DNA of 64,000 nucleotides from positions 1,981,501-2,045,500 of the forward strand of contig NZ_CP060393.1 in NCBI RefSeq assembly GCF_014274685.1, written 5' to 3'. The translations under genes were made by a program, and so were the position numbers. This document shows, piece by piece, positions 53,764 through 61,001 of this stretch (its first letter is position 1; each line of letters begins with the position of its first letter). The notes beneath the pieces were generated by a model that was not told the origin of the DNA, ran no database searches, and was given only the letters and a program-made list of their open reading frames with translations. Source of the stretch: Edaphobacter sp. 4G125 (GTDB taxonomy: Bacteria > Acidobacteriota > Terriglobia > Terriglobales > Acidobacteriaceae).

Positions 53764-54507
53764 GTGAGCATGCCTCTTCCCCCTCATCCCGATTCTTCTC
53801 AATCTCAAATTTCCGGGGAAACGCAACCGGGAGGCGAAGATGGGGTTAGCAAGAATATGGCAACGTTCGCTGTCAGTCCGACTCTCCTCCAGGACTTACA
53901 TGCTGCTGAGCAGCATCGCCCGGCTGGAGACTTCGCGCAGATGGACGATGCCGCCATCATGCTGGAGTTGCGCTCCGGCAACATGGCCGGATTCGATTTC
54001 CTGATTCAGAAGTATCGCAAGCCGATCATTCACTTTATGTACCGCATGGTTCATAACCAGGCGGTTGCCGAAGAGCTCGCCCAGGAAGTTTTTCTACGCG
54101 TCTACCGTTCGCGGGAGACGTACCGTGCCGAAGCGCGCTTCAGTACCTGGCTCTATCGAATCGCGACGAATCTTGGCGTTAACTATGCTCGCGACACCCG
54201 CCACGAACGGGCCGCGTCAACCGTCTATCTCGATGAGGTTGATTCCGAGACAGGGATGACGCCAGACCTTGCGGACGCGACTCCTGGTGCTGAAACCAAG
54301 ATTTTACGCCGGGAGCGGCTGGATGCGATTCGCCAGCATGTTCTCGCCTTGCCGGAGCGTCAGCGGATGGCGGTGCTGATGCATAAGTATGAGGGGCTGG
54401 ACTACCGGCAGATCGGAGACGTGCTCAAGTTGAGCGAATCGGCCACGAAATCGTTGCTCTTCCGCGCGTACCAGACCCTGCGGGGGAAGTTGAAGGAGTT
54501 TATTTAG
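53764..54507 (+). CDS. ECF RNA polymerase sigma factor with long N-terminal extension
   Basis: A sigma-E-like factor of 246-248 residues. After about 65 low-complexity residues, region 2 appears as FLIQKYRKPIIHFMYRMVHN and AEELAQEVFLRVYRS, and region 4 as LPERQRMAVLMHKYEGLDYR and LSESATKSLLFRAYQTLRGK. The start is GTG 53764 or ATG 53770; neither has a clear ribosome site. The zinc anti-sigma gene follows after 18 bases, and a DUF3106 gene after that, a layout that I associate with acidobacterial envelope-stress loci. Confidence 0.92.
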   Translation: MSMPLPPHPDSSQSQISGETQPGGEDGVSKNMATFAVSPTLLQDLHAAEQHRPAGDFAQMDDAAIMLELRSGNMAGFDFLIQKYRKPIIHFMYRMVHNQAVAEELAQEVFLRVYRSRETYRAEARFSTWLYRIATNLGVNYARDTRHERAASTVYLDEVDSETGMTPDLADATPGAETKILRRERLDAIRQHVLALPERQRMAVLMHKYEGLDYRQIGDVLKLSESATKSLLFRAYQTLRGKLKEFI

Positions 54508-54525
54508 TTTTTGGAGTGAACTGCT

Positions 54526-55029
54526 ATGAAATGCCGCGACTGCCAATCCGCACTTCCGGACCTTCTGCTCGATCCGGCTGCGCCGTCGAATATTCCGGCG
54601 CGTATGCATATCGACTCCTGCAATGAATGTCGCAAGGAGCTTGAGTCGCTCCAGGCAACTTTCTCGCTGCTCGATGCCTGGGAGGCTCCTGAGCCTTCTC
54701 AATACTTTAATCAGAAGCTGGCGGTTCGTCTGCGCGAGGAGCAGACGCAGGTACCGGCTGGTTGGCTGGAACGCCTGCGTTATCGGCTGCTCTTCAATAC
54801 CGGACGACAGTTTCGTCCTGCGCTGGCTGGAGCGTTGGCTCTTGTCTTACTCATTGGTGGAGGGGCATTTGCCAACCTTTCTGATTTACATATGGGGGGG
54901 GCCAAAGTATCAGCGGCTGTAACGGATTTGCAGGTTCTGGATAAGAATGACCAGGCACTTCAGACCATGGATCAACTGTTCCAGGATGATGTTCCGGCAG
55001 ATGACGTTTCAGTTCCCCCTTCCAGTTAG
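54526..55029 (+). CDS. Zinc-finger anti-sigma factor (ZAS type)
   Basis: A 167-residue protein with an N-terminal anti-sigma zinc domain: Cys3 and the set His28-x3-Cys32-x2-Cys35. A single transmembrane helix (about 97-117, RPALAGALALVLLIGGGAFA) splits cytoplasm from periplasm. It is expected to hold the preceding sigma factor inactive until an envelope signal. Gap to the sigma gene 18 bases. The periplasmic tail is short and lacks a known sensor. Confidence 0.88.
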   Translation: MKCRDCQSALPDLLLDPAAPSNIPARMHIDSCNECRKELESLQATFSLLDAWEAPEPSQYFNQKLAVRLREEQTQVPAGWLERLRYRLLFNTGRQFRPALAGALALVLLIGGGAFANLSDLHMGGAKVSAAVTDLQVLDKNDQALQTMDQLFQDDVPADDVSVPPSS

Positions 55030-55110
55030 TGCGAGAAATCATTGATCTGGGGAGCGGAGAAGGGATTAAGCTTAAAAAGCTCCCCTGCACAAGTTTGTTC
55101 GATTGACTGT

Positions 55111-55773
55111 ATGCCTTTGTTCGATCCAATCCGCCGTGCTCCACGGGCAGCGGTACTGCTGCTGGCGGCGTTGTGTCTTCCTGCCGCAGCCATGCAGAGA
55201 GCTGGTGGTGGAGGGCACAGGGGAGGCGCGCCGCCTGCGCCGCGTATGACGGCGCCTCCCGCGCATACGTCTGTTCCCGGAAATCGTCCTGGGGGGAATC
55301 ATCAGGAGCATCTGCTGCAGTGGATGCAGCATCGCAACAACCTTACGGCAGACCAGCAACAGAAGGCTCTGGAGCGTGAACCGGGTTTCCGTGATCTTCC
55401 TCCGGAGACGCAGCAGAGGATGCGGGAGCGCCTGTCACAGCTGAACAATATGCCACCGGAGCAGCGTCAGCGGTTGCTGGAGCGCAACGAAGCGATGGCG
55501 CGTTTAACGGTTCCGCAACGCCAGCAGGTTCGCGACACGATGAAGCAGTTTGGAAGCCTTCCTGCCGATCAGAAGAAAGAGGTGGCCCGGGCGTTTCACG
55601 ATCTTCGCCAGGCACCGGAGTCGCAGCGGCAGAGTTTGTTGAACTCTGATCGTTACCGCCAGCTTTCGGACCAGCAGCGCAATGCGCTCTCCGGCCTGCT
55701 CTCCATTGAGCCGTACCACGTCATCATGCCAAATGGAGGAGCTACGCAAGAGGGTGCTTCCGGCCCTCGTTAG
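55111..55773 (+). CDS. DUF3106 domain protein
   Basis: About 220 residues: an N-terminal signal peptide (AAVLLLAALCLPAAAMQ), a glycine/proline-rich linker, then arginine/glutamine-rich helices repeating L(P/S)PE.QR..M/L(R/L)ER (LPPETQQRMRERLSQL, MPPEQRQRLLERNEAM, LTVPQRQQVRD, LPADQKKEVAR). This is the DUF3106 pattern. I prefer ATG 55111; TTG 55042 is open in frame but gives a poor signal. Third gene of the sigma/anti-sigma operon. Function unknown; periplasmic location is expected, so it may be the sensed or effector protein. Confidence 0.8.
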   Translation: MPLFDPIRRAPRAAVLLLAALCLPAAAMQRAGGGGHRGGAPPAPRMTAPPAHTSVPGNRPGGNHQEHLLQWMQHRNNLTADQQQKALEREPGFRDLPPETQQRMRERLSQLNNMPPEQRQRLLERNEAMARLTVPQRQQVRDTMKQFGSLPADQKKEVARAFHDLRQAPESQRQSLLNSDRYRQLSDQQRNALSGLLSIEPYHVIMPNGGATQEGASGPR

Positions 55774-55782
55774 CGGTTCCTC

Positions 55783-55811
55783 TTGACTGTGTGGTGGTGG
55801 TCTTCTACCCT
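55783..55811 (+). promoter_or_regulatory. Candidate promoter upstream of the TlpA-like gene
   Basis: TTGACT (55783-55788), 17 bases, TACCCT (55806-55811). It implies a leader of about 125 bases before ATG 55943. It has the same -35 sequence as the fad promoter. Confidence 0.4.
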
Positions 55812-55942
55812 TAAATCAGGAATGAGTATTTCTCGCACTCTCTGTTGTCGCTGTTGCCGCTTCTAAGCTGGCCGCGCGGAGATGTGTTCTAACACTTCCT
55901 TCTGCATTCCTTTCCCCTGAAAACCAAAGAATCGAGTTTCCT

Positions 55943-57235
55943 ATGAACGCCCTTACAGGGAGGCTGTTTGCTGTTTCCGTTCTTGCGGGGTTTTTCCTGG
56001 CGTCTTCCTCTGCCTTTGCGGCCTCTTCTTCCATTGATGGGATATGGGAAGGAAGCGCTTCGGTACGCGGGCAGGAGGTTCCGCTGCGCCTGCAAATCAG
56101 TGGGCCTGCCACAGATCTCCATGCTGCTTTACTGAATGGTGCGGAGCAGTCAGTGGCTTCGTCTGCCAAACTTCAGGATGGCAAGCTGCTGTTGAACTTC
56201 AACTACTTTGCCCGCAGTCTGGAAGCCACGGTTGCAGGCGAGCAACTGACGGGAACCTTCGGTACAACGTCTGCTTCACCGAAGGCTGCGCCGCGCGTTC
56301 CGGTGACTCTGCATCGCGCTTCCGCAGTTTCAAACGTCTCCACGGGGCCGGATATACACGGCGATTGGGAGATTGCTGTTTCCAGCTCGAAGGGGGAGTC
56401 TGCATGGCAGCTTCGGATTGATCCAGCGACCAGGGATGCGGCTCCCGCTACGATCCGGGCCGTGATTCAGCGCATTGATGGCGATACGGGCTCTCTTTAC
56501 GGAGCCTGGGATGGAAATCAATATAAGGTTAGCCACTTTACGGCAGCGGGGCCTGCGCTGTATTCGATTGTGCCGCGGGAGAATGGGACGCTCCTGGTCT
56601 CAAATCTTCTGGCAACCGAGACCCAGAAGGTTCAAGCCCGCGACCTTGTAGCGCGTCGGCCAGCGGAGGCGCGTAAGGAAAACCTTGCTGCGCCTACTGA
56701 GTCGACAGAGCAGACGAGGATCAAAGATCCTTCGGCTCCGTTTACCTTTAAATTTCCTGATGTCACAGGCAAGGAGGTTTCGAGCTCGGACGCTCGCTTC
56801 CGCGACAAGGTGGTGATTGTTGCAATTGGCGGTTCCTGGTGCCCGAACTGCCATGACGAAGCTCCCTTTTTGGAGAGCCTCTACAAGCAGTTTCATGGCA
56901 AAGGGCTGGAGGTCGTAAACCTCAGCTTTGAAGAAGAGGATCAGCTACAAAACCCGACACGTCTTCGTGCTTTCATTCAGCGATATGGAATTACTTATCC
57001 GGTGTTGATTGCGGGCACTCCGGATCAGCTGACCGAGAAGATTACGCAGGCAGACCACCTGAACTGCTGGCCGACCTCGTTCATTCTGGGGAGGGATGGC
57101 CGCGTGCGCGAAGTGCATGCCGGATTTGCAGGACCTGCGAATCCTCCGGCACATCAGGCACTCGAGCATGAGGTAACCGCGTTGGTGGAGAAGCTGCTCG
57201 CTGAACCTAGGCCGGTCCAGAAGGCGTCGTTTTAG
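55943..57235 (+). CDS. TlpA-like thioredoxin fused to a duplicated beta-rich domain
   Basis: A 430-residue exported protein. After the signal peptide come two related beta-rich segments, IDGIWEGSASVRGQEVPLRL (about 31-50) and IHGDWEIAVSSSKGESAWQL (about 138-157), and then a redoxin domain with the active site WCPNC (Cys300, Cys303), EAPFLESLYKQFHGKGLEVV and the cis-proline region CWPTSFILG. TlpA-type proteins keep periplasmic cysteines reduced, e.g. for cytochrome maturation. The beta segments may bind a substrate or a membrane partner. It is single and ends in the C10G7 tract. Confidence 0.85.
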   Translation: MNALTGRLFAVSVLAGFFLASSSAFAASSSIDGIWEGSASVRGQEVPLRLQISGPATDLHAALLNGAEQSVASSAKLQDGKLLLNFNYFARSLEATVAGEQLTGTFGTTSASPKAAPRVPVTLHRASAVSNVSTGPDIHGDWEIAVSSSKGESAWQLRIDPATRDAAPATIRAVIQRIDGDTGSLYGAWDGNQYKVSHFTAAGPALYSIVPRENGTLLVSNLLATETQKVQARDLVARRPAEARKENLAAPTESTEQTRIKDPSAPFTFKFPDVTGKEVSSSDARFRDKVVIVAIGGSWCPNCHDEAPFLESLYKQFHGKGLEVVNLSFEEEDQLQNPTRLRAFIQRYGITYPVLIAGTPDQLTEKITQADHLNCWPTSFILGRDGRVREVHAGFAGPANPPAHQALEHEVTALVEKLLAEPRPVQKASF

Positions 57236-57252
57236 CCCCCCCCCCGGGGGGG
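57236..57252. repeat. Homopolymer tract C10G7 at a stop codon
   Basis: Ten C (57236-57245) then seven G (57246-57252) directly after the TAG of the TlpA-like gene. It can fold on itself and is a likely slippage site. Confidence 0.6.
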
Positions 57253-57357
57253 ACGGTGCGCAAATCGTTTGTTTTCTATGCTTTGCGCGAAAATAAACAT
57301 GTAAAATATAGAAAACAAATAAGTTAAATATCAAAATATAGATTTAAAACAAGATAT

Positions 57358-57440
57358 GGTCAGGGTTGGTCCCTGACCGTACACATCTCGCTTCGCTCGA
57401 TGTATGGGGCACCCGGTGAGCACCGGGGCTCTTTTTATGT
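57358..57440 (+). terminator. Triple hairpin ending in a terminator-like T-run
   Basis: GGTCAGGG-TTGGT-CCCTGACC, then ACATC...GATGT around TCGCTTCGCTC, then CCCGGT-GAGC-ACCGGG followed by GCTCTTTTTATG. The last hairpin looks like an intrinsic terminator, about 190 bases past the TlpA-like stop. The first two could be part of a small RNA. Confidence 0.6.
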
Positions 57441-57662
57441 CCTATTTCTATTCTAGAGAGTTGCGCCAGTTTAAAAGCAGTTTCAGAGGAATTGTTTTTC
57501 GATGAGTAAGTGGTTTGGTTTGTTTCTGATGAGGAGTTTGAGGGAACCCTTCCACGAAGGTGATGGACTTGACAGGAATTGGAGGCGGCGCGAACGGCGA
57601 AGATCAGTCGTTTGCTCTGCGAGCTTCACTCTAGCCTTCGGCAGAGCGGTAGCGCCTTTGGC

Positions 57663-57824
57663 GCGGCTGATTATCACACGGCTAAAGCCGTGTGCTTAAG
57701 CAAGGCGACTGATCATCATACGACTAAAGCCGTGTGCTTAAGCAAGGCGGCTGATCATCATACGACTAAAGTCGCGTGCTTAAGCAAGGCGGCTGATTAC
57801 GGTTAAAGCCGTGCCTTAAGCAAG
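57663..57824. repeat. 42-bp tandem repeat, four units
   Basis: Units at 57663-57704, 57705-57746, 57747-57788 and a 36-base unit 57789-57824. Each contains a CGGCTAAAGCCG-like hairpin and GCTTAAGC followed by AAG. Unit 1 has a perfect 9-bp hairpin, CACACGGCT-AA-AGCCGTGTG (57675-57694); later units carry mismatches. Confidence 0.85.
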
Positions 57825-58082
57825 GAGGTTCGCGCTTTGCGCGAATGTCCACTCATGCCTTCGGCATTAATAGGGCATCCGAAGTACGTTGAATTTTGAC
57901 GTATGGGCACCCGGTAGAAAGAGCGGTCGAGAAGCAGATTTCTCCGCTTCGGGCCTGTGGGCTTTCTGTCGAAATGGTGCTTCTGAGGGGATCGCAGATG
58001 GATTGGTGTCTGGCGAGAGGCTTCCTCACGGGGTATTATTTTTTAGCGCGAAAAAAGTTTGATTTCAGGAGCCGAGGGAAGC

Positions 58083-59042
58083 ATGAGGGTTGGTGTTTTT
58101 ACGCCGTTGTTGTCGCAACTTTCGTTCGAAGATGTGCTGAAGAAGCTGAAGTCTTATGAGATTCAGACCGTGGAGCTGGGAACAGGGAACTATCCCGGTG
58201 ATGCACACGCCAAACTTTCGATGTTGAAGAATAGTGCTGAGCTGGCGGAGTTCAAGAAGAAGCTGGACGATCACGGTTTCAGCATCAGTGCATTGAGCTG
58301 TCATGGAAACGCGCTTCATCCGGACAAGGCAAAGCGTGAAGCTGCTCAGAAGGTAAGCCGGGAGACGATTCTGCTGGCCGAGAAGCTTGGCGTGAAGACG
58401 GTTGTTGATTTCTCCGGGTGCCCCGGCGATTCTGCTACGGCTACCCAACCCAATTGGGTGACGTGTCCCTGGCCTCCAGATTTTCTGGAGATTCTGGATT
58501 GGCAGTGGAACGAGGTGGTGACTCCGTACTGGATCGAACATGCGAAGTTTGCTGCCGATCACGGAGTGCGTATTGCGATCGAGATGCATCCAGGTTTTGT
58601 GGTTTATAGCCCGGAGACGCTGTTGAAGCTGCGTTCGATTGCGGGACCGAATGTGGGATGCAACTACGATCCGAGCCACATGTTCTGGCAGAGCATCGAT
58701 CCGATTGCGGCGGTTCGCGTCCTTGGCGATGCGATCTTCCATGTCCATGCAAAGGACACGCAGATTTACACGGCGAACCTGATGAAGGCCGGCGTGCTGG
58801 ATACGAAGCCGTATACGGACGAGCGCAACCGGAGCTGGATCTTCCGGACCTGCGGGTATGGTCACGGAGCAGAGTGGTGGAAGGAGTTTGTTTCGACGCT
58901 GCGCATGTTTGGATATGACGATGTGCTTTCGATCGAGCATGAGGACAGCCTGCTTGCTCCCGAAGAAGGTCTATCGAAGGCGGCAAAGTTCCTGAACGAG
59001 ATTGTGATTCGAGAGCAGCCCGCAGCAGCCTGGTGGGTATAA
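58083..59042 (+). CDS. Sugar phosphate isomerase/epimerase family protein
   Basis: A 319-residue xylose-isomerase-like TIM barrel. Metal-site blocks are VDFSGCPGD, IEMHPGFVVYSPE, NYDPSHMFWQ, HVHAKDTQIY and SIEHEDSL. The start is ATG 58083 (MRVGVFTPLLSQLSF), 4-9 bases after GAGGGAA. The oxidoreductase gene follows after 155 bases. Such pairs act on inositols or oxidised glycosides by keto-sugar intermediates; the substrate here is not evident. Confidence 0.88.
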   Translation: MRVGVFTPLLSQLSFEDVLKKLKSYEIQTVELGTGNYPGDAHAKLSMLKNSAELAEFKKKLDDHGFSISALSCHGNALHPDKAKREAAQKVSRETILLAEKLGVKTVVDFSGCPGDSATATQPNWVTCPWPPDFLEILDWQWNEVVTPYWIEHAKFAADHGVRIAIEMHPGFVVYSPETLLKLRSIAGPNVGCNYDPSHMFWQSIDPIAAVRVLGDAIFHVHAKDTQIYTANLMKAGVLDTKPYTDERNRSWIFRTCGYGHGAEWWKEFVSTLRMFGYDDVLSIEHEDSLLAPEEGLSKAAKFLNEIVIREQPAAAWWV

Positions 59043-59088
59043 CAAGGGAACGTATCGAGTCGAGGATCTGCGGCAAATTGGATTAGCC

Positions 59089-59149
59089 GCAGATCCTTCG
59101 ACTTCGCACCTCGCGATGAAACTGCGAGATGCTTCGCTCAGGATGACAC
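59089..59149. repeat. Intergenic repeat with an inserted hairpin
   Basis: GCAGATCCTTCGACTTCG on the left and GCTTCGCTCAGGATGACAC on the right, with CTCGCGATGAAACTGCGAG between them. It belongs to the family seen at 40777 and 43711 and lies between the isomerase and oxidoreductase genes. Confidence 0.65.
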
Positions 59150-59197
59150 TTTGAATATTGAGTCGTGAAGGTGTGATTCACGATACGAGGAGAAGAC

Positions 59198-60343
59198 GTG
59201 AAACGGGTGAAGACTGCGGTCGTAGGAACTGGATTTATGGGGCGTGTGCACCTTGAGGCGCTGCGCCGTGTAGAGCATGTAGAAGTGATTGCGGTTGTGG
59301 GGAGGACGGCAGAGTCCGCAAGGAAGCTGGCCGATGCTTATGACGTTCCTCTTGCAACGGACGATTATGCCGAGCTGCTGAAGAATCCTGAGCTTGATGC
59401 AGTTCACATCTGCACGCCGAATGCGCAGCATTATCCGATGACGAAGGCCGCGATCGAGGCAAAGAAGAATGTTCTTTGCGAGAAGCCGGTGGCGATGTCT
59501 GCGAAGGAGGCTGAGGAACTTGCGGCTCTTGCGGAGAAGGTGAAGGTTCGCAACTGCGTGTGCCACAATCTGCGGTTTTATCCGATGGTGCAGCAGATGC
59601 GCCGGATGCGCGAGGCAGGCGAACTGGGTGAGATTCTGGTGGCCCAGGGGACCTACTCGCAGGACTGGCTGTTATATGACACGGACTGGAACTGGAGGGT
59701 GGACGAGGCTGCGTCCGGAGCTTCGCGCGCGATGGCCGATATCGGGTCGCACTGGTTCGATTCGATCGAACACATCACTGGTCTGCGCGTGTCGTCGCTC
59801 TGCGCGGACTTGCAGATCTTTCATCCCACCCGGAAACGCCCGAAGCGCAGCGTAGAGAGCTTTACGGGCAAGCTGCCGACCGCGGAGGATGTCGATGAAG
59901 TTCCGGTAAAGACGGAGGACTTCGGAGCGGTGATCTTCCGCCTGGGAGATTCGGCGCGTGGGGCGATGACGGCAAGCCAAGTCAACGCCGGTCGTAAGAA
60001 TGGCCTGAGCCTTGAGGTCTATGGAACGAAGAGTTCGGTGGCGTGGAACCAGGAGCGGCCCGATGAGCTTTGGATCGGTCATCGCAATACGCCGAACCAG
60101 ATCATCATCAAGGACCCCTCGTTGCTGCTGCCTGCAGCAGCCCGATACGCCGATCTTCCGGGAGGTCATAGTGAAGGGTATGACGATACCTTCAAACAGG
60201 TCTTCCGGCGGTTCTATGCGTCGATTTTCGATCCATCGGCGCCGGTGGAGTATCCGCAGATTACGGATGGGCTGCGCCAGATGAGGGTTCTGGAAGCCGT
60301 ACTAGAGAGCTCCAGAACCCGCACCTGGACCAGCCCGAAGTGA
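59198..60343 (+). CDS. Gfo/Idh/MocA family oxidoreductase
   Basis: A 381-residue NAD(P)-dependent sugar oxidoreductase. The Rossmann loop GTGFMGRVHLEAL starts near residue 11, followed by CTPNAQHYPM and the conserved EKPVAMSAKEAEEL (the Lys of EKP is catalytic); ADIGSHWFD is the second conserved block. The start is GTG 59198, after GAGGAGAA. It is in line with the isomerase/epimerase gene, which fits a pathway that oxidises and rearranges a sugar. Confidence 0.92.
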   Translation: MKRVKTAVVGTGFMGRVHLEALRRVEHVEVIAVVGRTAESARKLADAYDVPLATDDYAELLKNPELDAVHICTPNAQHYPMTKAAIEAKKNVLCEKPVAMSAKEAEELAALAEKVKVRNCVCHNLRFYPMVQQMRRMREAGELGEILVAQGTYSQDWLLYDTDWNWRVDEAASGASRAMADIGSHWFDSIEHITGLRVSSLCADLQIFHPTRKRPKRSVESFTGKLPTAEDVDEVPVKTEDFGAVIFRLGDSARGAMTASQVNAGRKNGLSLEVYGTKSSVAWNQERPDELWIGHRNTPNQIIIKDPSLLLPAAARYADLPGGHSEGYDDTFKQVFRRFYASIFDPSAPVEYPQITDGLRQMRVLEAVLESSRTRTWTSPK

Positions 60344-60358
60344 GGAATTGCTCCGTAG

Positions 60359-60838
60359 TTATTGAGAGACCTTTTGTTTGAAGACGATATAAGTGGCGGT
60401 TGTGTTGGGCGTAAGTTTCACCCAGTGAGGAACGCCAGCCGGAATATGGGCGATGTCTCCTGCGTGTAGAGTGACCTCTTTGCCGCCTTCAATCGAGGTC
60501 GCAAGGAATTCTCCGGGTTGATCGCCATTGGGATGCTGACCCTTTAGGGTGCCACCTGTGATGAGTATGACGCTGCCCTTGCTGATGACCATCTGATCGG
60601 ACCAGTGCTGGTGCAACTCGGCCTCGCCGGTGCGAGCGCGGGCTACGAAGAGTGTTCGGGAGACGGGTGTCTCGTCTGTTTTCTCGTTGACCATTCCCGT
60701 TGCGCTTGCCTTAGCAGCTTCGAGCAGCCTGGCCTGATGTTGTTGAATCTCGGCAGCGGTATGGGCGGTCTGTGCTCCGGCCTGGGCCGATGCGGAAACT
60801 GTTGCAAAGAGAAGGGAACAGAGGATTTGCGATTTCAC
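60359..60838 (-). CDS. Exported cupin domain protein
   Basis: A 159-residue protein with a signal peptide (SQILCSLLFATVSASAQAGA) and a single cupin fold. ELHQHWSDQMVISKGS and the later HAGDIAHIPAGVPHWVKL give two His/Glu-type metal motifs, though the first is H-Q-H-W rather than the usual H-x-H with Glu. Function not predictable beyond a small-molecule or metal binding protein outside the cytoplasm. It faces the oxidoreductase gene end-to-end with 15 bases between. Confidence 0.8.
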   Translation of the reverse strand: MKSQILCSLLFATVSASAQAGAQTAHTAAEIQQHQARLLEAAKASATGMVNEKTDETPVSRTLFVARARTGEAELHQHWSDQMVISKGSVILITGGTLKGQHPNGDQPGEFLATSIEGGKEVTLHAGDIAHIPAGVPHWVKLTPNTTATYIVFKQKVSQ

Positions 60839-61001
60839 AAGATTTTCTCCCGGAGTAATAGTGGGAGGATTCTACGGTTCGTACGGCGAAGGGAGAAGGG
60901 ACGAAAGACCTAGAATCTGCTGGTTAGCAGGCCCTTAATGGATTCCTTATGGAAGTTTTACTGCATCATTACCGGGTGATCTGTTGTTCTATTAGGCATC
61001 T

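Larger units (their letters stand above)
57236..58082. other. 847-base non-coding region rich in hairpins and repeats
   Basis: Holds, in order: the C10G7 tract, an AT-rich stretch, three hairpins ending in a T-run (57358-57440), a 42-bp tandem repeat (57663-57824), several 5-9-bp mini-hairpins, and a degraded copy of the gatttctcc...gtcgaaatg repeat (57932-57976). GGGCACCCGGT occurs twice (near 57407 and 57905). Short frames crossing it lack ribosome sites and protein-like sequence. Confidence 0.6.

Noticed and set aside
57502..57699. 65-codon frame beginning MSKWFGLFLMRS
   Set aside because: The ribosome site is too far away (about 12 bases), and the second half reads through repeats; composition is not protein-like.
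57663..57824. Tandem units considered as a CRISPR array
   Set aside because: The units are contiguous without unique spacers and no cas gene is present.
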